A stretch of 64,000 nucleotides of DNA from Oscillospiraceae bacterium. GTDB taxonomy: Bacteria > Bacillota > Clostridia > Saccharofermentanales > Saccharofermentanaceae. The stretch's first letter is position 1, and every line of letters begins with the position of its first letter. The stretch lies in the NCBI GenBank assembly GCA_015069205.1, contig SVIZ01000002.1, forward strand, positions 62,001 through 126,000. The letters run 5' to 3'. Made by a program: the position numbers and the translations under genes. This document shows, in pieces, positions 1 to 7,797 of the stretch. The notes beneath the pieces are model-generated. The model saw only the letters and a program-made list of their open reading frames with translations, made no database searches and had not been told where the DNA came from.

Positions 1-1
1 C

Positions 2-1291
2 ATCGATCCGAGATTTTTCAGGGTCAAGACTTTCCCGAAGCCGACAAAGGAGGATCTGAGATATCCGTTCCTTTACAGGTACATGAAGGAGATCCCGGAG
101 AAGGGCAAGTTTGCGTTCTACGATACCTTCTGGATGGAGGAGATCACGGACCTTCGGATGGAAGAGCTCCTGAACGACAGCGAGTATGAGGAGAGGATCG
201 ATTCGATCAACAGGACGGAGAGGTCGCTCGTTGATAACGGTTATCTCGTCATGAAGTTCTTCTTCCAGATCGGTAAGAAGGAGCAGAAGGAACGTCTCGA
301 AAAGCTCATGGACGACAAGGATACGAAGTGGCGTGTCGATAAGGGCGACCTTTATGAGAACAAGCATTACGACGACTGCATTGAGGTTTACGACCAGTAT
401 CTCAAGGACACCAACAACCCGACGGCGCCTTGGTACATCATAGACAGTAAGGATAAGAAGTTTGCTGAGCTCCAGGTGCTCGAGTTCCTGAACCAGGGAA
501 TTGAGACGGCGCTCAAGAACCACAATATCGCCGCTCCGATCCTGCAGAACACTTTTAAGCTCAAAAAGACTCCGCTTTTGAAAGAGGTAGAGCTTAAGGG
601 TAAGGAGCTCACCGATGAGGAATACGACAAGAGACTTGATGAGCTTCAGGACGAACTGAGAGATCTGCATAACAAGCTTTACAGAAAGAAGATCCCGGTC
701 ATCATCGCTTATGAAGGATGGGATGCAGCAGGCAAGGGCGGCAATATCAAGCGTATTACGGGCGCGCTCGATCCGAGAGGATATGAGGTGCTTCCGATCG
801 CAAGTCCTGAGCCGCATGAGAAGGCAAGGCACTTCCTGTGGAGATTCTGGACGCGGCTTCCGAGAACGGGCCATGTTGCTATCTTCGACCGTACATGGTA
901 CGGCCGCGTAATGGTGGAACGTATCGAAGGTTTCTGTTCGGAGAACGACTGGCAGCGCGCTTATAACGAGATCAATGAGTTCGAGAAGGAGCTCACCGAC
1001 TGGGGCGCAGTCGTCATCAAGTTCTGGGTGCAGATCGACAAGAAGACCCAGCTCAAGCGTTTCAAGGAGCGCCAGGCAAATCCCGAGAAGCAGTGGAAGA
1101 TCACCGATGAGGACTGGCGTAACCGCGAGAAGTGGGACAAGTATGAATCCGCTATAGACGAGATGATAAAGAAGACTTCGACAGAATTCGCACCGTGGTA
1201 CATCCTGGAGTCGGTCGACAAGAAGTATGCGCGTATCAAGGCTCTTGAGATCGTGATCGACAGGATCAAAGAAGCGTGCGACAAGAACTGA
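2..1291 (+). CDS. pap: Polyphosphate:AMP phosphotransferase (two-domain PPK2), 5' end missing
   Basis: Cytoplasmic enzyme that phosphorylates AMP to ADP using polyphosphate. The gene is cut by the left edge: the frame is open from base 2 and reads IDPRFFRVKTFPKP, so the Met at 83 is internal. About 430 residues are visible where the two-domain family usually has about 500. The second PPK2 domain is intact, with Walker A GWDAAGKGG (around 717-743) and the Walker B-like block FDRTWYGR (around 886-909). The first half is a degenerate copy: APWYIIDSKDKKFAELQ near base 430 mirrors APWYILESVDKKYARIK near 1190, and no P-loop is visible in it. That layout is typical of AMP-using class II PPK2. An intrinsic terminator follows. 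Family assignment is firm; the AMP preference is inferred from the duplicated architecture. Confidence 0.93.
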   Translation: MDPRFFRVKTFPKPTKEDLRYPFLYRYMKEIPEKGKFAFYDTFWMEEITDLRMEELLNDSEYEERIDSINRTERSLVDNGYLVMKFFFQIGKKEQKERLEKLMDDKDTKWRVDKGDLYENKHYDDCIEVYDQYLKDTNNPTAPWYIIDSKDKKFAELQVLEFLNQGIETALKNHNIAAPILQNTFKLKKTPLLKEVELKGKELTDEEYDKRLDELQDELRDLHNKLYRKKIPVIIAYEGWDAAGKGGNIKRITGALDPRGYEVLPIASPEPHEKARHFLWRFWTRLPRTGHVAIFDRTWYGRVMVERIEGFCSENDWQRAYNEINEFEKELTDWGAVVIKFWVQIDKKTQLKRFKERQANPEKQWKITDEDWRNREKWDKYESAIDEMIKKTSTEFAPWYILESVDKKYARIKALEIVIDRIKEACDKN

Positions 1292-1327
1292 GCCGTAAGG
1301 ACGGCGTGCTTGAAACAAAACTAAATT

Positions 1328-1361
1328 GCCTCCCGGGCCTGAACGTACGGGAGGCATTTTT
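1328..1361 (+). terminator. Intrinsic terminator after the PPK2 gene
   Basis: Stem GCCTCCCG (1328-1335) pairs with CGGGAGGC (1348-1355), followed by ATTTTTAT. It lies 36 bases past the PPK2 stop codon. The rest of the 1292-1639 gap is AT-rich and holds only a candidate promoter for the next gene. Confidence 0.88.
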
Positions 1362-1573
1362 ATGTCTTAAGGAAATTATTTTCGAAGGGACAGGGAGACT
1401 TGAAAATCGAATATCAGACAACCGGACGGTTTATTACCTAAAATTTCCTGTGCAAAAATGGGGCAAAGTCAAACAAACCTCCCGAAACAGAGCGTTTTTT
1501 GTAGAATTTGACTACCCACTCGTCAGAACATCCGTGCTAAAATAAATCTTGTAGTATATACCATAATTCGATA

Positions 1574-1603
1574 TTTACAAATAGTTTTTTCATAAATTGT
1601 ATA
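1574..1603 (+). promoter_or_regulatory. Candidate promoter for the CarD gene
   Basis: TTTACA (1574-1579), an 18-bp spacer and TGTATA (1598-1603), about 36 bp before the start codon, in a strongly AT-rich stretch. The match is moderate and other registers are possible. Confidence 0.4.
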
Positions 1604-1639
1604 AATATATTTTAGAAATTCTAAGAAAGGCAGGTTCGT

Positions 1640-2161
1640 ATGGGCTTTAAGATTGGCGACAACATAGTTTATGCAGGCAGCGGTGTTTGCCAGATAGACG
1701 ATATAAAAGACATAAGTTTTTTCAAAGAGAAACCTCAGAAATACTATGTTCTCAAGCCCCTCTTTGTAACAAGATCCCAGTATGTATACGTGCCTTACGA
1801 TAATGAGGCACAGGTAAGCAGGATCAGACCTGTCGCTTCAAAGAAGGAAGCAATAGCTCTGATCGATAAGCTTCCCATCGATAACTGCAGCTGGATCGAG
1901 GACCGTAATGAGCGCAAGGCTACTTTTACGGACATCATAGTTAACGGCAGCAGGGAGGATATCGTCGGACTGATCTACCTGATCAACAGGCATGCCGAGA
2001 AGCTCTCGAAGGAAGGCAAGCATCTGAATGCCCAGGATGAGCGTGCGCTGATCGATGCCAGGAACAGGATGAATAACGAGATCGCCGTTGCTCTCAACAT
2101 GGAACCGGACAGCGTAGTTGAGCTGATACATGAAAAGACCGGACTGGAAGATTTCGCTTAA
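1640..2161 (+). CDS. carD: CarD family transcriptional regulator
   Basis: RNA-polymerase-binding regulator of the CarD/CdnL family, which stabilises open promoter complexes. The N-terminal RNAP-interaction (Tudor-like) domain is recognisable at residues 1-60: FKIGDNIVYAGSGVCQIDDI, then YYVLKPLF and YVPYDN. The helical C-terminal half (about 70-165) is the DNA-binding part; RALIDARNRMNNEIAVALN is typical. At 173 residues it is close to the family's usual 150-170. An AGAAAGG-type ribosome binding site lies 8-14 bp before the ATG. It is a single gene: a terminator lies upstream, and the attenuated aromatic operon with its own promoter begins just downstream. It probably acts on stable RNA and housekeeping promoters; that role is inferred from the family. 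Confidence 0.9.
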   Translation: MGFKIGDNIVYAGSGVCQIDDIKDISFFKEKPQKYYVLKPLFVTRSQYVYVPYDNEAQVSRIRPVASKKEAIALIDKLPIDNCSWIEDRNERKATFTDIIVNGSREDIVGLIYLINRHAEKLSKEGKHLNAQDERALIDARNRMNNEIAVALNMEPDSVVELIHEKTGLEDFA

Positions 2162-2184
2162 ACCTATTTGTTCGGTATTAGTTA

Positions 2185-2213
2185 TTGCAATATGCAAAAA
2201 GGTGTGATTTAAT
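2185..2213 (+). promoter_or_regulatory. Promoter of the aromatic amino acid operon leader
   Basis: TTGCAA (2185-2190), an exact 17-bp spacer, and TTTAAT (2208-2213) preceded by TGA, giving an extended -10. The predicted start near 2220 gives a short 5' UTR before the leader peptide ATG at 2243. Confidence 0.55.
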
Positions 2214-2242
2214 AACCGCAGTTTAAATTAAGGAGTGTCCTT

Positions 2243-2305
2243 ATGAAGACTGCGGTTTTCTTTTATGCGTATAGCTACTATTACTACTTTAGGGAGAAGA
2301 ACTAA
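2243..2305 (+). CDS. Tyr/Phe-rich attenuator leader peptide (20 aa)
   Basis: A 20-codon reading frame begins at ATG 2243 and ends with TAA 2303-2305. It reads MKTAVFFYAY followed by SYYYYFREKN. Residues 6-16 hold three Phe and six Tyr codons in eleven positions, too many to be chance just before a DAHP synthase/prephenate dehydrogenase operon. A good ribosome binding site (AAGGAG, 2230-2235) sits 7 bp before the ATG, but it lies inside a small perfect hairpin, TAAGGA-GTG-TCCTTA (2229-2243). The expected role is a sensor: ribosomes stall on Tyr/Phe codons when charged tRNA-Tyr or tRNA-Phe is scarce and so prevent formation of the terminator at 2357-2396. The reading frame and codons are seen directly; the stalling mechanism is inferred from trp/phe-type leaders. 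Confidence 0.85.
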   Translation: MKTAVFFYAYSYYYYFREKN

Positions 2306-2356
2306 AGCGGCTTTTGCATAGCGCATAGAAAACCAAAGATTTGATTTGAGTTAAAT

Positions 2357-2396
2357 AACGCTGCAGGGTACGCAATATGAACCCGCAGCGTTTTTT
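2357..2396 (+). terminator. Attenuator terminator upstream of aroF
   Basis: Eight-bp stem AACGCTGC/GCAGCGTT plus an inner GGGT/ACCC pairing across one bulged base, with an 11-base loop, followed directly by TTTTTT (to 2396). It lies 78 bases before the aroF start and after the leader peptide, so it would abort transcription before the operon. Confidence 0.88.
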
Positions 2397-2473
2397 ATTC
2401 AAGTCAGACCGGATCGCAAAAGGACAAAATAAAATAACAGGTACGAAGGATACCTTACAAAGGAGAAAAGAAC

Positions 2474-3472
2474 ATGATTGCAGTACTGAAGAACACAGCA
2501 ACAAGAGAACAGATTTCAAGCCTTATCGCATGGTTTGAGGACAAGGGCCTTAAGGTCAACGAGTCAAAGGGAGAGTATTGCACGGTTCTCGGCCTCATCG
2601 GCGACACATCCACAGTCGACATCGACATGCTCCAGGGTCTGGACATCATCGAAAAGGTAACCAGAGTATCTGAGACATTTAAGAAGGCAAACAGAAAGTT
2701 CCATCCGGAAGATACGATCGTTGACATAAACGGTGTAAAGATCGGCGGCGGCAATTTCGCAGTCATCGCAGGCCCCTGCTCAGTTGAGAGCGAGGAGCAG
2801 ATCATGAACGCTGCAAGAGCAGTTAAGGCGTGCGGCGCAACGATCTTAAGAGGAGGCGCTTTCAAGCCCAGAACATCACCTTACGATTTCCAGGGACTTC
2901 ACGAGGAAGGCATCAGGCTTCTCCTTGAGGCAAAGAAGGAAACAGGACTTCCGATATGCTCCGAGATCATGAGCCCTGAGCAGATCCCGGTTTTCGAAGA
3001 CGTTGATTTCCTTCAGGTCGGTGCAAGAAACATGCAGAACTTCGATCTTTTAAAGGCACTTGGTAAGACAGGCAAGCCGATCCTTTTGAAGAGAGGACTT
3101 TCTGCTACTATCAAGGAGCTCCTCATGAGCGCCGAGTACATCATGAGCGAGGGCAACCCGAACGTCGTCCTCTGCGAGAGAGGTATCAGAACATATGAGA
3201 CTTACACGAGAAATACTTTCGACGTAAGCGCCATCTCAGTTTTGAAGCAGATCACACACCTTCCTGTCGTAGGTGACCCTTCGCATGCCACAGGTAAGGC
3301 AAACCTCATCAAGCCGATGTCCATGGCTGCCGTTGTATCAGGCGCGGATGCTCTCGAGATCGAAGTTCACTGCAATCCCGAGAAGGCTCTCTCTGATGCG
3401 GCTCAGCAGCTCACACCTTCACAGTTCACTGAGGTCATGGAAGCCATCAATAAGGCAAGAAGCATTATGTAA
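2474..3472 (+). CDS. aroF: 3-deoxy-7-phosphoheptulonate synthase (DAHP synthase)
   Basis: First enzyme of the shikimate pathway: condenses phosphoenolpyruvate and erythrose 4-phosphate. At 332 residues it matches the Thermotoga/Bacillus type (I-beta). An N-terminal ferredoxin/ACT-like regulatory domain (about 1-70) precedes the TIM barrel. Barrel motifs include [11 protein letters not shown] (99-109, with the metal-binding Cys102), [16 protein letters not shown] (126-141), GARNMQN and [10 protein letters not shown]. The N-terminal domain suggests feedback inhibition by Tyr or Phe, which fits the Tyr/Phe leader upstream. The ribosome binding site AAAGGAG lies 9-15 bp before the ATG. It is the first gene after the attenuator, and an intrinsic terminator stands just behind it. 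Confidence 0.96.
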   Translation: MIAVLKNTATREQISSLIAWFEDKGLKVNESKGEYCTVLGLIGDTSTVDIDMLQGLDIIEKVTRVSETFKKANRKFHPEDTIVDINGVKIGGGNFAVIAGPCSVESEEQIMNAARAVKACGATILRGGAFKPRTSPYDFQGLHEEGIRLLLEAKKETGLPICSEIMSPEQIPVFEDVDFLQVGARNMQNFDLLKALGKTGKPILLKRGLSATIKELLMSAEYIMSEGNPNVVLCERGIRTYETYTRNTFDVSAISVLKQITHLPVVGDPSHATGKANLIKPMSMAAVVSGADALEIEVHCNPEKALSDAAQQLTPSQFTEVMEAINKARSIM

Positions 3473-3478
3473 TCAATT

Positions 3479-3506
3479 GACGCTGATCTGTGTCAGCGTC
3501 TTTTTT
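3479..3506 (+). terminator. Intrinsic terminator between aroF and tyrA
   Basis: Perfect 8-bp stem GACGCTGA (3479-3486) and TCAGCGTC (3493-3500) with a six-base loop, followed by TTTTTT. It sits inside the operon, directly after aroF. Transcription of tyrA and later genes therefore needs read-through or another promoter; none is obvious in the 41 bases before tyrA. Confidence 0.87.
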
Positions 3507-3547
3507 ATCAATTCAAAAATAAGCTCTAAAAGGAAGTGCAATTTAAA

Positions 3548-4393
3548 ATGAAGATAACAGTCGGCGTAGTCGGATTAGGTCTTATCGGTGCCTCATTCGC
3601 AAAGGCTTACAAGGAAAATGAAGAGGAAGCAACAGTTTACGGCTGGAACCGTACGAAGAGCGTTACTCAGATGGCTCAGATGCAGGGTATCATTGACGGT
3701 GAACTGACAGATGAGAATCTCGGTAAATGCGATCTCGTAATCCTCTCGCTCTATCCCGAAGCCACCATCGAGTGGATGGAAAACCACAAGGAGCACTTCA
3801 ATAAAGAGGGCATGGTAATTGATGCGTGCGGTACCAAGAGACTTGTTTGCGAGAAAGGTTTTGAACTCGCAAAAGAGAACGGATTCCTTTTCGTAGGATG
3901 CCACCCGATGGCAGGAACGAAGTTCTCCGGCATGAGTCACGCAAGAGGCGACATGTATTTCGGTGCGCCTATGGTAGTCGTACCTCCGGTATTCGATAAC
4001 ATGTTCCTGTTAGACAGGGTAAAGAATCTTCTCGCACCCTGCGGTTTCGGAAGCTTCCATCTCTCACACGCTGACGAACATGACAAGATGATCGCTTTTA
4101 CTTCACAGATGGCGCACCTTGTTTCCAATGCATATATCAAGAGTCCTTCTGCCAGGAACCATAAGGGTTTCTCTGCAGGTTCATACAAGGACATGACAAG
4201 AGTCGCATGGCTCAACCCTACGATGTGGACGCAGCTGTTCCTTGAGAACAAGGACAATCTTATCTTTGAGATCGACCATCTCCAGGAGGAGCTTGCAAAG
4301 TACAGACAGGCTCTAGTTGATGAAGATTTCGACGGACTCCGCGATCTGCTCGATGAGGGCAGAAAGATCAAGGAGGAGGTAGACGGCATATGA
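3548..4393 (+). CDS. tyrA: Prephenate dehydrogenase
   Basis: Oxidative decarboxylation of prephenate to 4-hydroxyphenylpyruvate with NAD(P), the tyrosine-specific step. Residues 1-160 form a Rossmann domain (VGVVGLGLIGASFAKAY, GxGxxG), with GCHPMAGT supplying a typical active-site histidine. The C-terminal helical dimerisation part contains SQMAHLVSNAY. No ACT domain follows (281 residues). A GTG lies in frame at 3536, but the AGGAAG site (3531-3536) overlaps it and is well placed for the ATG at 3548, so that start is preferred. The stop overlaps the next start (ATGA). With aroF first and TyrA second, the operon is tuned to tyrosine, as the Tyr-rich leader suggests. Confidence 0.93.
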   Translation: MKITVGVVGLGLIGASFAKAYKENEEEATVYGWNRTKSVTQMAQMQGIIDGELTDENLGKCDLVILSLYPEATIEWMENHKEHFNKEGMVIDACGTKRLVCEKGFELAKENGFLFVGCHPMAGTKFSGMSHARGDMYFGAPMVVVPPVFDNMFLLDRVKNLLAPCGFGSFHLSHADEHDKMIAFTSQMAHLVSNAYIKSPSARNHKGFSAGSYKDMTRVAWLNPTMWTQLFLENKDNLIFEIDHLQEELAKYRQALVDEDFDGLRDLLDEGRKIKEEVDGI

Positions 4394-5454
4394 TGACTGT
4401 CAATGTCCGCGCTTCAAAAGAATATAACGTTGAGATCGGCGACGGCATTGTATCCAAATTAGGAGAGATGACGAAGGCCGTATGCCCCAAGGCGATAAAG
4501 GCCCTGATCGTATCTGAGACCAATGTTGCCGCACTCTATCTTGATGCCGTAAAGGCACAGCTCGAAGGCGCGGGACTTGAAGTTGCTTCTTATGTTTTCG
4601 AGGCCGGCGAGAAGAGCAAGAACATAAATGAGATCGCCGGCATGTGGAATAAAATGGCCGAAGCCGGATTGACCAGGACTGACATCGTGGTCGGTCTGGG
4701 CGGCGGCGTTACGACTGATATGGCAGGCTTTGCGGCAGCGACATTCCTTCGAGGAATAGATGTCATCCAGGTGCCGACATCACTCCTTGCGATGGTCGAT
4801 GCATCGGTCGGAGGCAAGACCGGAATCGATATCCCGATGGGCAAGAACCAGGTAGGCGCTTTCTGGCAGCCGAACCTCGTTCTGGAAGATACATCATTTC
4901 TCAAGACACTCCCTGATGACGTATTCACCGAGGGCATGGGCGAGGTCACAAAATATGCGTTCATCATGGATGAGAAGCTTATGGACCTTCTCGAAAAGCA
5001 GAACGGCAACATAAGAGACGATGCCGCTGTTCTTGAGAACGTCATCGGCATGTGCGTATCAGACAAGGCGGAGATCATCAATGAAGATGAGACAGATAAC
5101 GGCAGACGCCAGATCTTGAACTTCGGTCACACCGCAGGTCACGTGATCGAGCGCGACAGCGGCTTTACAAAGCCTCACGGAATCTGCGTTGCAAAAGGCA
5201 TGGGAATCTTCATGGATGCATGCGTAAAAGCGGGCACGTTAAGTGCTGAAGACGCAAAGCGGATGAAGGACCTTCTTGCGATGTATAAGCTTCCGGCAAG
5301 TGATGAGATCACAGCAGAAGACATCGTAAAGGGCGCGATGAATGACAAGAAAAAGCGCGGTAATACTTTATCGGTTATACTTGTAAATAAGATCGGCAAG
5401 GCCGAGATAAAAAAGATGACAGCAGAGGAGTTCCTTAAGTTTTTGTCCGTATGA
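4390..5454 (+). CDS. aroB: 3-dehydroquinate synthase
   Basis: Second step of the shikimate pathway: NAD- and divalent-metal-dependent cyclisation of DAHP to 3-dehydroquinate. The 354-residue length is normal. Recognisable blocks are VVGLGGGVTTDMAGFAAAT (NAD binding), the stretch around QVPTSLLAMVDASVGGKTGID, GKNQVGAFWQP, and the metal-binding NFGHTAGHVIE. It overlaps tyrA by four bases (ATGA) and aroA by four bases, so the genes are translationally coupled. Confidence 0.97.
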   Translation: MMTVNVRASKEYNVEIGDGIVSKLGEMTKAVCPKAIKALIVSETNVAALYLDAVKAQLEGAGLEVASYVFEAGEKSKNINEIAGMWNKMAEAGLTRTDIVVGLGGGVTTDMAGFAAATFLRGIDVIQVPTSLLAMVDASVGGKTGIDIPMGKNQVGAFWQPNLVLEDTSFLKTLPDDVFTEGMGEVTKYAFIMDEKLMDLLEKQNGNIRDDAAVLENVIGMCVSDKAEIINEDETDNGRRQILNFGHTAGHVIERDSGFTKPHGICVAKGMGIFMDACVKAGTLSAEDAKRMKDLLAMYKLPASDEITAEDIVKGAMNDKKKRGNTLSVILVNKIGKAEIKKMTAEEFLKFLSV

Positions 5455-6695
5455 GAATCTCAGCTAAAAATCTTAATCTTGATATCAAAGCACCGCTTTC
5501 AAAGTCGGTCTATCACAGGGAGCTCATTGTAAACTTCATCTTAGGCGCGCGCGGTGATTATCTTAATGAATCCCCCGATGACAATGATGACATCAGGGCT
5601 ACCAAAGCATGCCTCCGTGCACTTGAAGAAAATGATACGGAGACTTTGATCCTTAACTGCAACGAGAGCGGATCGACACTTCGTTTCATGATCCCCGTTG
5701 CGCTTGCAGCAAAGTCTGATGCAAACAGGAAACTCATATTCAAAACAAAGGGAAGACTTATCGACAGACCGATCGAAGAACTGTCTGACTGTCTTATGCC
5801 TTTTGGCGTTGTTATCAGCAAAGACAAGGAGAATAACGAGATAACCGTTACGGGAAACATAGAGCCCGGTCGATATGTAATAGACGGCAGTGTTTCTTCA
5901 CAGTACATCTCAGGACTCCTCATGGCGCTCTCGAGCTTTGATAAGGAATCTGCTGTTGAAGTAACGGGCGGCATCGCATCAGTTCACTATATCGAACTTA
6001 CTGTTGCCGCACTTGCCAAGTACGGCATTAATGTTGAAAGAGACGGCGATACTTTTAAAGTTCCGGGGAAACCTTCTGGAATAAAACTGCCGGACGGAAA
6101 CTTCGAAGTGGAAGGCGACTGGAGCAACGGAGCGTTCCTGCTCTGTTTGGGAAGCCTTATCCACGGAGGCTCTGCAAAGGTTACGGGCCTTAACATGGAA
6201 TCAGTCCAGGGTGACCGCGAGATAATGCATTTCTTAAGGCTTGCCGGGATTACGTTTCTTGTTGAAGGTGATACGGTTTTCGTGCAGGACAGCAGATTCA
6301 ATCCTGTAAGAAAACTTCTTGAGATGGACTGCAGCGACATCCCCGACATCGTTCCGTACATGGCGGTGCTGGGCGCTTTCAGGGCTGAAAAGACGGTCCT
6401 CAAGGGCATAAAGAGGCTTCGCATAAAAGAGTCCGACAGGGCAAAGGCGATCACCGACATGCTTACTGCTATCGGTGCAAATGTAACGCTCGAAGAGGAC
6501 ACTATTACGATAGAATATATAAATAAGGTCGCTTCCGACATCGTTCTTACTTCGTCGGGCGATCACAGAATGGCAATGGCCGCAGTGCTCTGCGCCGCAG
6601 CCACCGGCAAGGATATTGAACTGGATAATATCGAATGCCTTGATAAATCCTTTCCTGAGTTCAGGAAAGTCTTACTGAAGGAGATGACCGTATGA
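5451..6695 (+). CDS. aroA: 3-phosphoshikimate 1-carboxyvinyltransferase (EPSP synthase)
   Basis: Transfers the enolpyruvyl group from PEP to shikimate 3-phosphate. The 414-residue protein shows the family blocks in order: APLSKSVYHRELI (substrate-binding Lys), CNESGSTLRFMIPVAL, SSQYISGLLMAL, DCSDIPDIVPYMAVLGAF with the catalytic Asp, RIKESDRAKAITDML, and SGDHRMAMAAVL. Start and stop both overlap the neighbouring genes by four bases (ATGA), so the coding chain aroB-aroA-aroC is continuous. The first block has SKSVYHRE where many homologues have SKSxxxR; this is an ordinary variation. Confidence 0.96.
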   Translation: MRISAKNLNLDIKAPLSKSVYHRELIVNFILGARGDYLNESPDDNDDIRATKACLRALEENDTETLILNCNESGSTLRFMIPVALAAKSDANRKLIFKTKGRLIDRPIEELSDCLMPFGVVISKDKENNEITVTGNIEPGRYVIDGSVSSQYISGLLMALSSFDKESAVEVTGGIASVHYIELTVAALAKYGINVERDGDTFKVPGKPSGIKLPDGNFEVEGDWSNGAFLLCLGSLIHGGSAKVTGLNMESVQGDREIMHFLRLAGITFLVEGDTVFVQDSRFNPVRKLLEMDCSDIPDIVPYMAVLGAFRAEKTVLKGIKRLRIKESDRAKAITDMLTAIGANVTLEEDTITIEYINKVASDIVLTSSGDHRMAMAAVLCAAATGKDIELDNIECLDKSFPEFRKVLLKEMTV

Positions 6696-7783
6696 ATTCA
6701 AGCAGCACATATCAGGGCGATGCACTGGACATCATGATCTACGGTGAGTCTCACAGCGAGGCTATCGGAGTCTACATCAACGGGCTTCCCTCAGATGTTA
6801 AGCCCGATGCGGCAAAGACTGCCGCTTTCATGGCAAGGCGCGCGCCCGGCAAGAATGCCTGGTCCACACCGCGAAAAGAGCCCGACGAGGTTATTTTCGA
6901 GCGCAACGGCACGATGCTTCACGGCTACATCATCAACACAAATACAAAACCTAAGGACTATGCTTCGATCCTTAACTGCCCCAGACCGTCACATGCTGAC
7001 TATGCGGCAACACTTCTCTACGGAGACGAGGCTTCAAAATCAGGCGGCGGAATCTTCTCCGGACGCATGACCGCGCCTCTCTGCATCGCAGGTTCGATCG
7101 CACTTCAGGAGCTGGGCAAAAGAGGCATCCAGATCAGCGCGCACCTCAAGAAAGTCGGCGGTGTAAGTGACGACTCCTACTTCGATCACGGTGTTAACGA
7201 CGAAGGATTCAGAAACAGACTTTCCGTCGTCGAGAACAAGGAATTCCCTGTAGTTGACGATGCAAAGGGCGAAGAGATGAAGGCAAAGATCGAAGAAGCG
7301 AGGCTGGAAGGCGACTCCGTAGGAGGCGTTATCGAGTGTGTCGTCTATGGTTATCCGGAAGGAATCGGAGGCCCTATCTTTGACGGCATCGAAGCAAAGC
7401 TTGCTCAGATCCTTTATGCCATTCCCGCAGTTAAGGGCGTTGAATTCGGCAACGGATTTGAAGGTTCAGATCTTAAGGGTTCAGAAAATAACGATGCATT
7501 CGTTTACGATGACGAAGGCAATCTTACTTTAAAGACAAATCACAGCGGCGGCATACAGGGCGGCATCAGCTTAGGCGATGTAGCGCCGATCGTTTTCGAC
7601 GTGGCATTAAAGCCGACACCGTCCATCTCAAAAACACAGGAGACCGTTGACATCGCCGCACATAAGAACACGACTATAAGCATTGAAGGCAGACACGATC
7701 CGTGCGTTGCACCACGCGCCGTTCCGGTCGTTGAAGCCGCAGCTGCAATCGCACTTTACGACCTGCTTCTTGTATCAATGTAA
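6692..7783 (+). CDS. aroC: Chorismate synthase
   Basis: Makes chorismate from EPSP with reduced FMN. Motifs: GESHSEAIGVYINGLPSD at the N-terminus, RRAPGKNAWSTPRKEPDEV, SGGGIFSGRMTAPLCIAG, GGIQGGISLGDVAPIVF, and the C-terminal GRHDPCVAPRAVPVVEA. Length is 363 residues, typical. The start overlaps the aroA stop by four bases, and an AAGGAG site lies inside the aroA end. The next gene begins 14 bases later, after its own GGAGG site. Confidence 0.97.
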   Translation: MNSSSTYQGDALDIMIYGESHSEAIGVYINGLPSDVKPDAAKTAAFMARRAPGKNAWSTPRKEPDEVIFERNGTMLHGYIINTNTKPKDYASILNCPRPSHADYAATLLYGDEASKSGGGIFSGRMTAPLCIAGSIALQELGKRGIQISAHLKKVGGVSDDSYFDHGVNDEGFRNRLSVVENKEFPVVDDAKGEEMKAKIEEARLEGDSVGGVIECVVYGYPEGIGGPIFDGIEAKLAQILYAIPAVKGVEFGNGFEGSDLKGSENNDAFVYDDEGNLTLKTNHSGGIQGGISLGDVAPIVFDVALKPTPSISKTQETVDIAAHKNTTISIEGRHDPCVAPRAVPVVEAAAAIALYDLLLVSM

Positions 7784-7797
7784 CGGAGGATAATGCC

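Larger units (their letters stand above)
2214..2396 (+). promoter_or_regulatory. Transcription attenuator of the aromatic operon
   Basis: The region contains the leader peptide and several competing stems. The terminator is AACGCTGC (2357-2364) with GCAGCGTT (2385-2392), extended by GGGT/ACCC, then six T. A possible antiterminator pairs TGCA (2315-2318) plus GCG (2321-2323) with CGCTGCA (2359-2365), with a two-base bulge; it lies just past the leader stop, where a stalled ribosome would leave it free and a terminating ribosome would cover it. A further perfect stem, AACCGCAGT (2214-2222) with ACTGCGGTT (2249-2257), spans the leader start, although the predicted transcript begins inside its 5' arm. 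No T-box motif is present. Alternative pairings are inferred and not energy-scored. Confidence 0.72.

Noticed and set aside
1276..1545. 89-residue frame overlapping the end of the PPK2 gene
   Set aside because: It runs through the PPK2 terminator, has no ribosome binding site and its protein looks random.
2162..2473. T-box riboswitch before aroF
   Set aside because: No T-box sequence or specifier-type stem was found; the Tyr/Phe-rich leader peptide explains the region better.
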